From: Niastella soli
Lineage (GTDB): Bacteria > Bacteroidota > Bacteroidia > Chitinophagales > Chitinophagaceae
Assembly (NCBI RefSeq): GCF_017742245.1
Contig: NZ_JAGHKO010000001.1
Span: forward strand, 1,207,061 to 1,271,060
Reading direction: 5' to 3'
DNA: 64,000 nucleotides
Shown here: piece after piece, positions 48,855-57,545 of the stretch
Numbering within the stretch: the stretch's first letter is position 1
How the letters are laid out: every line of letters begins with the position of its first letter
Made by a program: the position numbers and the translations under genes
The notes under the pieces: generated by a model
What the model was told of the DNA's origin: nothing
Seen by the model: the letters and a program-made list of their open reading frames with translations, nothing else
The model's database searches: none

Positions 48855-50792
48855 CTAATGCTTAGTCTCCAACACTTCAATCTTCCCATGTTTACGTAAT
48901 TCATATTCCTTAGCCATTAAAAATATCAACGGCGTTACCAGCAAAATATGGGTAGCGGAAGTGAACACGCCACCAACCATTGGTAATACGATCGGTTTCA
49001 TAACATCACTGCCAACGCCATGGCTCCATAGTATAGGTACCAGCGCAAAAAGCGATACACATACTGTCATTATTTTGGGCCGCAGTCTTTTGGCAGCGCC
49101 GGCAATCACATACTCGCGCAAATCCTGTGAAGTAATGGTTTCGCGGGAATTTCCTTTACGGGCCACCAATTGTTGCATGGCGTCATTCAGGTAGATCACC
49201 ATAACAATACCCGTTTCTACAGCCAGGCCAAACAAGGCAATGAAACCAACAGCCACCGCCACCGATAAATTCACCCCCCAAAACCAGATCATATATGCGC
49301 CACCGATCAGTGCAAAGGGTATGGTTATCAAACTGAGAAATGCTTCGCGGGCTGAATGAAAAGCGAAATACATGGAAATGAAGATCACCAGTAACACTAC
49401 AGGCAGGATCAGTTTTAAGGTATGTTCACTGCGTATCAGGTTTTCGTACTGACCGCTCCATTCGAGGTAATACCCTTTGGGTAACTTGTTGATCATGGTA
49501 TTCAACCTTTCGCGGGCTTCATTTACCGTGCTCCCCAGATCCCTTTCGCGTACATTGAACAGCACTGTTCCCCGTAACATGGCATTCTCTGAATTGATCA
49601 TGGGCGGCCCTTCGGCAATGACTACATCGGCCACTGCTTCCAATGGAACGGGGCCATAGTTCATGGTTTGCACCTGCAGGCGTTTTAAGGCAGTGAGGTT
49701 GTTGCGGAAGTCCTGACCAAACCGTGCATTTACTGAAAAGCGTTGCCGCCCTTCTACAGTAGTCGTAAGCTTCATTCCACCCAGCGCAATTTCAATAACG
49801 CGGTTTACATCATCTACACTCAATGCATACCGGCTTATTTCATCACGCTTAATGTGGATATCGATGTATTTGCCACCCGTGATGGGTTCTACATACAGGT
49901 CCTTCACCCCGTCAATGCCTTCCAGCTGTTTTTTGATGGTTTGTGCAAATCCATAAATGGTATCGAGGTTTTGTCCGTACACTTTTACACCCACATCTGT
50001 ACGAATACCCGTGCTCAACATGTTGATCCGGTTGATGATGGGTTGCGTCCAGCCATTGGTAACACCAGGAATTTGTAATTTATTATTCAGCTCATTGATG
50101 ATATCGTTCTTGGTAATACCGGCCCGCCATTCTGCCTGCGGTTTCAACAAGATAATTGTTTCGATCATGCTGATGGGGGAGTTGTCGGTAGCGGTATTGG
50201 CACGCCCGGCCTTTCCCAATACATTCTTTACTTCAGGCACTGTTTTAATGATCTTGTCCTGTACCTGTAAAATGCGTTTTACTTCACTGTTCGATACATC
50301 GGGTAAGGTAACCGGCATAAACAGCAGCGATCCTTCATCAAGCGGCGGCATAAACTCCCGGCCAAGGCTTGTCAATAAGGGAATGCTGATAGCCAATGCG
50401 ATTATATTTATTGCAATGGTAGTTTTACGCCATTTGATACAGGCTTTTATCACTGGTTCATAGATCCGTTCTAACAACCGGTTCACGGGGTTAGCTGTTT
50501 CTGGTCTGAAGCGGCCCTTCATAAAAAAGGAGATCAGTACCGGCGCCAATGTTACCACCAGCAAGGCATCTACCACCATTATAAATGTTTTGGTATATGC
50601 CAGTGGGTGGAACAATTTCCCTTCCTGACCAGTTAGCAGAAATACCGGTAAAAATGAAGTGATGATGATAATGGTTGAAAAGAACACCCCTCTCGATACC
50701 TGCCGACAGGCTTTCTCGATGATCTGTATCCGCATTAGTTCAGGAATGCGGTACTTATCCTTTCTGCTTATCTTATTAAATAGTTTCGTCAT
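48855..50792 (-). CDS. cusA: CusA/CzcA heavy-metal RND pump, C-terminal part (split ORF)
   Basis: This 645-residue ORF is the C-terminal 60% of an HME-RND pump. It begins MTKLFNKISRKDKYRIPELM, the cytoplasmic linker before transmembrane helix 5 (SRGVFFSTIIIITSFLPVF), and continues with LTGQEGKLFHPLAYTKTFIM, periplasmic domain 2 (REFMPPLDEGSLLFMPVTLP), and the last helices with AAKRLRPKIMTVCVSLFALV. Its ATG overlaps the TGA of the N-terminal ORF as ATGA. Together the two ORFs match a single pump of about 1070 residues, with no domain lost. Either a frameshift has broken cusA, or the protein is made as two coupled chains. Confidence 0.85.
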   Translation of the reverse strand: MTKLFNKISRKDKYRIPELMRIQIIEKACRQVSRGVFFSTIIIITSFLPVFLLTGQEGKLFHPLAYTKTFIMVVDALLVVTLAPVLISFFMKGRFRPETANPVNRLLERIYEPVIKACIKWRKTTIAINIIALAISIPLLTSLGREFMPPLDEGSLLFMPVTLPDVSNSEVKRILQVQDKIIKTVPEVKNVLGKAGRANTATDNSPISMIETIILLKPQAEWRAGITKNDIINELNNKLQIPGVTNGWTQPIINRINMLSTGIRTDVGVKVYGQNLDTIYGFAQTIKKQLEGIDGVKDLYVEPITGGKYIDIHIKRDEISRYALSVDDVNRVIEIALGGMKLTTTVEGRQRFSVNARFGQDFRNNLTALKRLQVQTMNYGPVPLEAVADVVIAEGPPMINSENAMLRGTVLFNVRERDLGSTVNEARERLNTMINKLPKGYYLEWSGQYENLIRSEHTLKLILPVVLLVIFISMYFAFHSAREAFLSLITIPFALIGGAYMIWFWGVNLSVAVAVGFIALFGLAVETGIVMVIYLNDAMQQLVARKGNSRETITSQDLREYVIAGAAKRLRPKIMTVCVSLFALVPILWSHGVGSDVMKPIVLPMVGGVFTSATHILLVTPLIFLMAKEYELRKHGKIEVLETKH

Positions 50793-52069
50793 GATTGTTG
50801 GCTTTGCTGTTGCTGGTATTCGGCCAGGTGGCGATAGGCGTTCTCACTCATAATAATGCCATTGTCCACAATTACCCCAATAGCCAGGGCAATACCGGTT
50901 AACGACATAATATTCGATGATAGCCCGATGGCATTAAGCAGAATAAAACTTACCGCAATGGTGATAGGTATTTGTATGATGATACTTAAAGCGCTGCGCC
51001 AATGGAACAGGAAAATGATCACTATCAGGGCTACAACGACCATCTCTTCAATGAGCTTGTTTTTCACATTACCGATGGCAGCTTCTATCAGTTCGCTGCG
51101 GTCGTAACCGGTCTTAAACGTTACGCCGTTGGGCAGGCCTTTCTCCAGGTCTTTCATTTTTGCTTTAATGGCGGTGATCACTTTATCGGCATTTTCGCCA
51201 TAACGCATTACAACAATACCGCCTACTACTTCACCCTGTCCATTTTCATCAAAGATGCCCAGCCGCAGGTCGCCGCCCATTTGCACGGTCCCTATATCTT
51301 TTACGCGAACAGGAATGCCATTGTAATTGCCCACGGCAGTGCTTTCCAGGTCTTCCTTGCTTTTAATGTAACCCAGTCCGCGAATGATATAGGCCATGTC
51401 GGTCATTTCAAACTTGCGACCGCCTACATCATTATTAGCTGCTTTTACTTTGTTCATAACATCCATAAGCGATACGTTATAGAACTGCAGTTTAACAGGG
51501 TCCAGCACCAGTTGATATTGTTTCTCAAACCCACCAAAGGAAGAAACCTCGGCTACGCCGGGCACGGTTTGTAGAGCGAGTTTTATATACCAGTCCTGCA
51601 AGGCGCGTTGCTCACCCAGGTCCATTTGTTTGGCATCGAGGGTATACCAGAATACGTGACCAACGCCCGTGCCATCAGGTCCTAATGTTGGCGTTATGCC
51701 TTCGGGCAACAGCCGTTGTGCATAATTCAGGCGTTCCAGTACGCGGGTGCGCGCCCAGTAGATGTCGGTATTATCTTCGAAAATCACATACACAAAACTC
51801 ATCCCGAACATGGAGGTAGCGCGAACGTTCTTTACATTGGGGATGCCCTGCAGATTGCTTACCAATGGGTAGGTTACCTGATCTTCTATGATCTGCGGAC
51901 TGCGTCCCATCCATTCGGTAAAAACGATCACCTGGTTTTCCGACAGGTCAGGAATGGCATCAATAGGATTCTTTTGCACATTGATGAAGCCCCAGATCAG
52001 TAAGGCCACTGCCATGGCCAAAACGATGTACCGGTTCTTTAGCGACCAGGTTATTAATGATGAAATCAT
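50789..52069 (-). CDS. cusA: CusA/CzcA heavy-metal RND pump, N-terminal part (split ORF)
   Basis: A 426-residue ORF from helix 1 (IVLAMAVALLIWGFINVQKN) through the first periplasmic porter region (IDAIPDLSENQVIVFTEWMG, GVGHVFWYTLDAKQMDLGEQ) to helices 2-4 with the IGVIVDNGIIMSENAYRHLA signature, ending in a Gln-rich tail (EYQQQQSQQS) and TGA. The stop lies in the cytoplasmic loop between helices 4 and 5, in a CAG/CAA-rich sequence prone to slippage. The next ORF starts in the -1 frame at the overlapping ATG. Metal type (Cu/Ag favoured over Zn/Co/Cd) is inferred from neighbours. Confidence 0.88.
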   Translation of the reverse strand: MISSLITWSLKNRYIVLAMAVALLIWGFINVQKNPIDAIPDLSENQVIVFTEWMGRSPQIIEDQVTYPLVSNLQGIPNVKNVRATSMFGMSFVYVIFEDNTDIYWARTRVLERLNYAQRLLPEGITPTLGPDGTGVGHVFWYTLDAKQMDLGEQRALQDWYIKLALQTVPGVAEVSSFGGFEKQYQLVLDPVKLQFYNVSLMDVMNKVKAANNDVGGRKFEMTDMAYIIRGLGYIKSKEDLESTAVGNYNGIPVRVKDIGTVQMGGDLRLGIFDENGQGEVVGGIVVMRYGENADKVITAIKAKMKDLEKGLPNGVTFKTGYDRSELIEAAIGNVKNKLIEEMVVVALIVIIFLFHWRSALSIIIQIPITIAVSFILLNAIGLSSNIMSLTGIALAIGVIVDNGIIMSENAYRHLAEYQQQQSQQS

Positions 52070-52106
52070 TTTGAAATGTTGAATGTTGAAGTGGGGGGTG
52101 ATATTT

Positions 52107-52715
52107 TTATTGGATCTCTTCTTCCACCTCGCCGCACTCCATCATTTTTTCACCGAAGTAGGGGTTCTTTATTTCTTTTGTTTCACTTAACCACATGGCG
52201 CCATTGCCATTTTTTGCCATGGGGCAATGATCGTGGTACAGGGTTTTACCACCTCCAAAAGCTTTCACAACAGCATACAGACCTTCGCTCATATCGGCAA
52301 AACGCTCGCGCTGGTGTTCAAGGTTATTGGAACTTTGGGCAATGTGTTCGGCATTTTCTTTTAAGCCGGCTTCATATTGATCGTATACTTTTTTCTGATC
52401 AGCCGCCAGTAATGATTTGTCGAACCCCTTTATAGCTGCTGACAATTTTTTTGCTGCATTGCCTGCTTCTTCAGCTTTTCCGCCAACCAGCGCATTCTTG
52501 ATCTGCAGGTAATTGTCTGTTAATTGTTTCATGTAGGTGGCTACACCAGCATCAACATTGGTAAATGATGCTTTTACCATTTTTACCTCCGTGTTGTCCT
52601 CAGCTAGCTGCGTAGTAGGTGTTTGTTCTGCTGTTTGTTTGTTAGAAGCGTTATTGTTGCAGGAATAAGTGATCACTGTTAAGGTTGTCAACAACCCAAA
52701 TACAATCTTTTTCAT
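52107..52715 (-). CDS. DUF3347 copper-associated lipoprotein
   Basis: A 202-residue protein with lipobox TYSC (Cys19) and an Asn/Thr-rich linker. The DUF3347 domain (about 60-200) starts with a helical bundle (YMKQLTDNYLQIKNALVGG) and ends with the metal-site region LYHDHCPMAKNGNGAMWLSE and NPYFGEKMMECG. Such proteins occur with Cu(I)/Ag(I) efflux genes and often as C-terminal fusions to CusB; here the domain is separate. It lies 37 bp before cusA on the same strand, and probably binds and delivers copper in the periplasm. Confidence 0.9.
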   Translation of the reverse strand: MKKIVFGLLTTLTVITYSCNNNASNKQTAEQTPTTQLAEDNTEVKMVKASFTNVDAGVATYMKQLTDNYLQIKNALVGGKAEEAGNAAKKLSAAIKGFDKSLLAADQKKVYDQYEAGLKENAEHIAQSSNNLEHQRERFADMSEGLYAVVKAFGGGKTLYHDHCPMAKNGNGAMWLSETKEIKNPYFGEKMMECGEVEEEIQ

Positions 52716-52742
52716 TTGAATAATTTTTGGTGTTCAGGATTT

Positions 52743-53081
52743 TTAACCGGAATGTTTACTATGGGTGCTATCTGTGTGCTTATGTTTTGGCGTATCGGAC
52801 ATTATTTTCAGTTGCATGCCGCATTTGGGGCACTTACCGGGTTTATCAGACACCACTTCAGGATGCATAGGGCATACGTACATTATTTTTTCAATGAGCG
52901 CCATACCGCACTGAGGGCATTTACCCGGTTTATTGCTTAATACATTTGGATGCATGGGACAGGTATACGTCTTTACTACACCTGTATCTGATTTGCTTTT
53001 AGGCATATTAGATTTTTTGTCTTGGGAGAAAGCAACAAACATGGTAAGGCAAGCCATTGCCAGCAATAGGATCTTTTTCAT
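52743..53081 (-). CDS. Small exported protein with two heavy-metal-binding modules
   Basis: A 112-residue protein: signal peptide ([18 protein letters not shown]), then two tandem copies of the heavy-metal-binding module, [20 protein letters not shown] with GMALIEK, and [20 protein letters not shown] with GMQLK, and a His-rich tail ([14 protein letters not shown]). Each module pairs Cys-Pro-Met-His-Pro with C-P-x-C-G-M. It should bind copper or silver ions in the periplasm and act as a carrier or buffer for the adaptors, which each hold one such module. It lies 27 bp before the DUF3347 gene. Confidence 0.9.
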   Translation of the reverse strand: MKKILLLAMACLTMFVAFSQDKKSNMPKSKSDTGVVKTYTCPMHPNVLSNKPGKCPQCGMALIEKIMYVCPMHPEVVSDKPGKCPKCGMQLKIMSDTPKHKHTDSTHSKHSG

Positions 53082-53184
53082 TTGCTATAAATTTTATGGT
53101 GAACTATAATACGCGGATAGATGGCATTTATGTAGATAATGCCACTAGCCCAACAGATTGTCAGGCTTTAGAAAAGAAAGTAAA

Positions 53185-53577
53185 TCAGATACGGAAAATA
53201 CAATAACGTATATGCAGCGGTACCGTACTTCGCGGCGGCGCATTGGAAACGGGATGTTCTTCACTGATGGATGTAAGAACCGGCGTTATAAGATCGGGAT
53301 ACGTTGTAACTACCGCTATTGCCAGGGGAGTTTCCGGTTGATACCGGCTCTCTGCCTTTTGGTCTTTTTCCACCTGCAACCGGTGGTGTTTATCTTCACA
53401 GCAACCACCTTTTTTTGAGATGGACTTAACCATGCCGCAATTGTCGCAGGTATGTGTTTCTTTTATGGAAAGGTCCCAGTTGGTAAGCCGGCCCATGCAA
53501 TAATGCAGGTTTACCGTGGCCCCAATTGAGGTGCCCAGGTAAAAAACGGCTACTATGAATACCAGGAGCTTTTTCAT
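53185..53577 (-). CDS. HYC_CC_PP family exported protein
   Basis: Started at the ATG of MKKLLVFIVAVFYLGTSIG (53577), a 130-residue protein; an upstream in-frame ATG at 53631 would add 18 residues before a good signal peptide. The family motifs are NLHYCMGRL, ETHTCDNCGM and KGGCCEDKHH, the conserved His-Tyr-Cys, Cys-x-x-Cys and Cys-Cys. The family has no known function but often stands beside heavy-metal efflux genes, fitting a metal-binding role. It is the first gene of the efflux cluster, 103 bp before the two-module protein gene. Confidence 0.88.
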   Translation of the reverse strand: MKKLLVFIVAVFYLGTSIGATVNLHYCMGRLTNWDLSIKETHTCDNCGMVKSISKKGGCCEDKHHRLQVEKDQKAESRYQPETPLAIAVVTTYPDLITPVLTSISEEHPVSNAPPRSTVPLHIRYCIFRI

Positions 53578-53874
53578 TACGGCATAAAAGTAGCAGGATT
53601 TTCCGGAATGAGATTTATAAAATTTGCGCAAAAGGTTATAGAATATTTAGATAGCCGATAGACTGCTTCTATAAAACATACAGATTCAACACATTAGGCA
53701 GGGGCCTGAAGAGCTTTTTCCTTAATAACTTCGCCATCTCACAGTCTGGTCTTCTTACTTTTAACCTCCAACATCCTATTTATAAGTTCTTACTTCCGCT
53801 TCTCTGTCTATACATACCAACAGCCTACCGATACAATCAATTATATGTAATTTGAGATTAATTACTTTGCAAAT

Positions 53875-54969
53875 ATGCCTTCTTTAAGGATCTCAGATAT
53901 TTTCATTCATGTATGTGCCGGGCTGGCTTTTTTAACCCTGCCCCTGCTTTTTATGAGCGGACATACGGGGAATGAGGGCATATTACCCATTGTATTTTCT
54001 TTGGGTTATTGGATATTCGGCCTCACCTATATTGGGATCTTTTACCTGAACTCCTACTGGCTGATCCCTTCGCTTTATTTCCAAAAGAAGTACCTGATCT
54101 ATGTTGCTACTATTCTACTAATGTTTGTAGTGGTTTCTTATGGCAGGCCCTTTGAACATTTGCTGCAACATCAACGACATCTAAAGCCACCACCCACCCG
54201 AGTATTCAATCCGGGGCAGGGTATACCCCATCAACCTGGTGGCGGACCACCACCAGGACCAGGCAGGCCGCGGTCGATGCGAATTGATATCGTAAGTATA
54301 TTTTTATACATCATGACCATAGCTTTGGGTATGGCTATACAGGTTACCCGCCAGTGGCGCAATTCGCTGCAACAAATTTCACGTGCAGAAGCAGACAGGG
54401 CGCAGGCAGAACTCTCCTTTTTAAAGGCCCAGATCAACCCGCATTTCTTATTCAATACGCTTAACAATATTTACTCGCTGGCCATTACCAAAAACGATAA
54501 AACAGCCGACAGCATTATGAAGCTGTCGAACATCATGCGATATGTAACAGATGATGTATCGAAGCATTTTGTACCCTTGCAACTGGAGGTGGATTGCATT
54601 CATGATTTTATTGAACTACAGCGGTTGCGTTTGAGTAAAAAGGTGCAGGTTGATTTTAGTGTAAAAGGCGAACTGGAAAATAAAGCCATCGTACCTTTGT
54701 TGTTGATCACATTTGTGGAGAATGTATTTAAATATGGCATCAGCAACCATGAAAATGCCACGATCACCATTCAATTAACTGCCAGCGAACGAAGCATTAC
54801 ATTTTACTGCCACAATAAGATCTTCATACCCGCCGGCGCCCCAATACGTACAGGCATTGGTATTGGCAATGCAAAAAAACGGCTGGAACATTTGTACCCC
54901 AATAAACATCTACTGAATATTACCAACGAAAACGGTTTCTTTTCCGTAGAGTTAATCTTACTGGCTTAA
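53875..54969 (+). CDS. LytS-family membrane sensor histidine kinase
   Basis: A 364-residue kinase with four transmembrane helices (about 8-28, 37-68, 78-100, 135-158). Between helices 3 and 4 lies a Pro/Gly-rich stretch (GQGIPHQPGGGPPPGPGRPR). A short coiled coil leads into the His_kinase domain with KAQINPHFLFNTLNNIYSLA (His190) and an HATPase region (LLLITFVENVFKYGI, GIGIGNAKKRLEHLYP). It pairs with the LytTR regulator encoded 11 bp downstream. The stimulus is unknown; the pair diverges from the metal efflux cluster (first gene start 53577), so a regulatory link to metal stress is possible but unproven. Confidence 0.93.
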   Translation: MPSLRISDIFIHVCAGLAFLTLPLLFMSGHTGNEGILPIVFSLGYWIFGLTYIGIFYLNSYWLIPSLYFQKKYLIYVATILLMFVVVSYGRPFEHLLQHQRHLKPPPTRVFNPGQGIPHQPGGGPPPGPGRPRSMRIDIVSIFLYIMTIALGMAIQVTRQWRNSLQQISRAEADRAQAELSFLKAQINPHFLFNTLNNIYSLAITKNDKTADSIMKLSNIMRYVTDDVSKHFVPLQLEVDCIHDFIELQRLRLSKKVQVDFSVKGELENKAIVPLLLITFVENVFKYGISNHENATITIQLTASERSITFYCHNKIFIPAGAPIRTGIGIGNAKKRLEHLYPNKHLLNITNENGFFSVELILLA

Positions 54970-54980
54970 ACTGTTTCGTT

Positions 54981-55679
54981 ATGCAATTGAAGTGTATAGC
55001 AATTGATGATGAGCCGCTGGCTCTGGAGCTTTTACAGGAATATATCTCCCGATTTCCCCAGTTAAAACTGGTACATACATTCGATGATGCTATTTCTGCC
55101 GTGGAATTATTACGTAATACCAGGGTTGATCTGCTGTTTATCGACATCAATATGCCCGATATTACAGGTATTGATCTGGTACGTTCTTTGCACGAAAAGC
55201 CAATCGTCATTTTCACCACAGCCCATAAACAATTTGCCATTGAGGGGTTTGAGCTGGACGCTGTCGATTATCTGCTAAAGCCCATCAATTTCGACCGGTT
55301 TACCAGGGCCGTAAATAAAGCGATCGATTACTTTAAATATAAGAGCACCCCAGCGCAAGAGGAGAACGACAGTTTATTTGTGCATTCAGAATACAAGCTG
55401 GTAAAAATCCCGTTGAATGAGATTGAATACATCGAGAGCCTGGAGGATTATATAAAAATTCATATTACCGGGACGAAGCCAGTGCTAACCCTTCTATCGA
55501 TGAAGAAAGTGCTGGAAAAATTACCGGCGGATAAGTTCCAAAGAATTCATCGCAGTTATATTGTAGCTGTTTCCAGGGTTAAATCCATTCAAAACCGGAA
55601 AGTACAACTATCCACAGGAGTGGAGCTGCCTATCAGCGATAGTTATGTTCAATTTATTAATAACTGGAAAAAAAGCTAG
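54981..55679 (+). CDS. LytTR-family response regulator
   Basis: A 232-residue regulator: receiver domain (1-115) with IDDEPLALELL, LLFIDINMPDITG (phospho-acceptor Asp55), FTTAHKQFAIEGFELDAVDY and LLKPINFDRF, then a LytTR DNA-binding domain (about 130-230) with EIEYIESLEDYIKIHITG and FQRIHRSYIVAVSRVKSIQN. It is co-transcribed with the kinase 11 bp upstream. LytTR regulators bind direct repeats of about 9 bp; none was identified with confidence at nearby promoters. Confidence 0.94.
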   Translation: MQLKCIAIDDEPLALELLQEYISRFPQLKLVHTFDDAISAVELLRNTRVDLLFIDINMPDITGIDLVRSLHEKPIVIFTTAHKQFAIEGFELDAVDYLLKPINFDRFTRAVNKAIDYFKYKSTPAQEENDSLFVHSEYKLVKIPLNEIEYIESLEDYIKIHITGTKPVLTLLSMKKVLEKLPADKFQRIHRSYIVAVSRVKSIQNRKVQLSTGVELPISDSYVQFINNWKKS

Positions 55680-55886
55680 CCTAAAAAAGGCCATTTCCCC
55701 GATACATTTACCGGTTTCGTCTATAACATTACTGCAAATAATAATATCGACCCTAATTTCAGGCCCCAGAGCAATTTTTGTTTATACATGGAGGTTATAT
55801 GTTGACTTCACGTATCGGGCAACCTATTTTTCCGTTGTATCGTAAAAGTGAACGTATTTCCGTTTTTTTCCAATAAAACCTCTTGT

Positions 55887-56252
55887 ATGAAGAAATCGAC
55901 TACTCTGGCAGTATTTATCGTATTGATTGTTATACTTGCGAATGCCTGCAAAAAAGACAGCGAAGAGAATCAGGACCCTGGTTCGGGCACTGTTGATTGT
56001 GGTACTATTACTACCAGTTTTTCTGGCAATGTAAGCGCTTTAATGAGCACGAGTTGTGCAAAATCAGATTGTCACAACAATGGAAGCACCAACGGACCGG
56101 GCGCCCTTATCTCCTACAACCAGATCTTTAACGCAAGAGTGAAGATCAGGGTAGCGGTAGCTAATGGATCAATGCCGCGGGATGCCAGTTTTACAGCAGC
56201 CCAAAAAGCCATTATTACCTGTTGGATTGATGGCGGTGCCCCCAATAATTAA
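55887..56252 (+). CDS. Cytochrome c-like lipoprotein with CX4CH motif
   Basis: From the ATG of MKKSTTLAVFIVLIVILANAC (written here as two parts) the protein has 121 residues, a lipoprotein-type signal (Cys near 21; the lipobox is loose) and an acidic linker. The heme motif SCAKSDCHNNG has four residues between the cysteines instead of two, a spacing seen in Bacteroidota cytochrome-like domains; GPGALISY is followed by a helical end (FTAAQKAIITCWIDGG) with the family's W-I-D/A-G-G-A. A covalent c-type heme is likely but unproven. It has a separate promoter region after the LytTR gene and a terminator 120 bp downstream. Confidence 0.75.
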   Translation: MKKSTTLAVFIVLIVILANACKKDSEENQDPGSGTVDCGTITTSFSGNVSALMSTSCAKSDCHNNGSTNGPGALISYNQIFNARVKIRVAVANGSMPRDASFTAAQKAIITCWIDGGAPNN

Positions 56253-56371
56253 AGCGGTATTAAAAAGCAAAAAGAATATCAGTCAAAGCACAATGATAAT
56301 CGCATTACGACGTCAAATAAATACGTGAAATTCTAGCAACTAGTTTTTCATGGGTGTTACTTTTAAAGTGC

Positions 56372-56400
56372 AAAGCTCTGTTTCCACAGGGCTTTTTTTT
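56372..56400 (+). terminator. Intrinsic terminator after the cytochrome-like gene
   Basis: AAAGCTCTG (56372-56380) pairs with CAGGGCTTT (56387-56395) with one G-T, and is followed by T8. The remainder of the 427-bp gap 56253-56679 shows no gene. Confidence 0.8.
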
Positions 56401-56679
56401 ATTGCCCTATGGCGCTAAGTATAAACAAGTAAAAATTAAAATAAGTTTATATAGATGGCCTGACTTTTGCTAATAAATTCACGACCGGAACTTATAACCT
56501 CCTTCCTAAATAAATAGAAGTGACTATTTATCATTCTTATTTAACTATCCGCAACTCCTTTTACGTAAAAAAAATAGCGCTATAGACCCCTACCTCTACT
56601 TTTAATTCATTACTTACTACCATCCAGTAACAAACTTATTTGTTGATGGCCCATTTTTACCCTACTAAACATCCAATAC

Positions 56680-57441
56680 ATGAAAGTGATTTCCGGAAAA
56701 TTGCTGGTGTTTTCTCTTATAGTATGTAGTTTTTTTACCCGCGCGTATGCGCAAACGGGCGTTACGATCCCTAAACATGAAATAGGATTTAGCATAGGCA
56801 TGTTTATTTACCAGGGAGACCTAACACCTGAAACGGCGGGCGCTTTTAAAACACCCGGTTTTGCTTTTAATCTTTTTTACAACCGGCTGCTTTCACGGTC
56901 ATTTTCATTAAGAACAAATCTTGCTCATGGTAAACTGTGGGCCGATGAAGCCAATTATGATAGTCCTGAATGGCGTAAACAACGCAACTTCTGGTTCAAT
57001 GCCCGAAATACGGAGATCTCCGAACTATTGGTGTGGAATATTTTAGGAAATAACTATAGTGAAAGAAAGATCATCTCGCCGTATATTTTTGCGGGTGCAG
57101 GACTGGCGTCCTTACGCATTAACCGCGGCTGGGAAAATTTTAACTACGATTATTTTGCATCCGATTCTGTTTTATTGAACGGACTGGCAGCCGACAGCGT
57201 TCATTCCCTGCCCGGTACTATTGCAGTTATACCCGTTGGCCTTGGTATCAGGTACCCCATTTCAAACAACCTTTCGCTTATGGCTGAAGCTTCGTATCGT
57301 TTTACATTTACCGATTATATCGATGGGTTCAGTCAATCATCAAACCCCAACAAAAACGATCACTACTCGAACTATTCAATCGGCTTAATATATACGTTTG
57401 GTAAAAAGACCTCCCTGGATTGTCCGGTTATGCGCTATTGA
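56680..57441 (+). CDS. Outer-membrane beta-barrel protein (DUF6089-like)
   Basis: A 253-residue protein with a signal peptide (to RAYAQ) and a porin-type barrel of about eight to ten strands: EIGFSIGMFIYQGDLTPET, FAFNLFYNRLLSRSFSLRTN, YIFAGAGLASLRINRGWENF, and the last strand YSNYSIGLIYTFGKK. The GMFIYQGDL pattern is typical of the DUF6089 group found in Bacteroidota near T9SS or lipid genes. The C-terminal residues after the last strand (LDCPVMRY) are unusual. Role is structural or adhesin-like, unknown. Confidence 0.85.
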   Translation: MKVISGKLLVFSLIVCSFFTRAYAQTGVTIPKHEIGFSIGMFIYQGDLTPETAGAFKTPGFAFNLFYNRLLSRSFSLRTNLAHGKLWADEANYDSPEWRKQRNFWFNARNTEISELLVWNILGNNYSERKIISPYIFAGAGLASLRINRGWENFNYDYFASDSVLLNGLAADSVHSLPGTIAVIPVGLGIRYPISNNLSLMAEASYRFTFTDYIDGFSQSSNPNKNDHYSNYSIGLIYTFGKKTSLDCPVMRY

Positions 57442-57486
57442 TAAAGAAATATATTGGTGAATAAATCGTTCACTTTTTGAAAAACC

Positions 57487-57520
57487 AAAAAAGATTGACC
57501 TTTCATGTCAATCTTTTTTT
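57487..57520. terminator. Terminator between the beta-barrel and L,D-transpeptidase-like genes
   Basis: A 13-bp perfect stem (57487-57499 with 57507-57519) and 7-nt loop, with A6/T7 ends, serves both convergent genes. Confidence 0.92.
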
Positions 57521-57545
57521 ATTGGTGAGGATATTCACACTATTA

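Noticed and set aside
50789-50815. Programmed -1 frameshift in cusA
   Set aside because: No heptameric slippery sequence or downstream pseudoknot was seen; the ATGA overlap explains the arrangement without it.
51002-51574. Plus-strand frame of 190 codons
   Set aside because: It is antisense to the N-terminal cusA ORF, which is strongly supported; it shows no motif.
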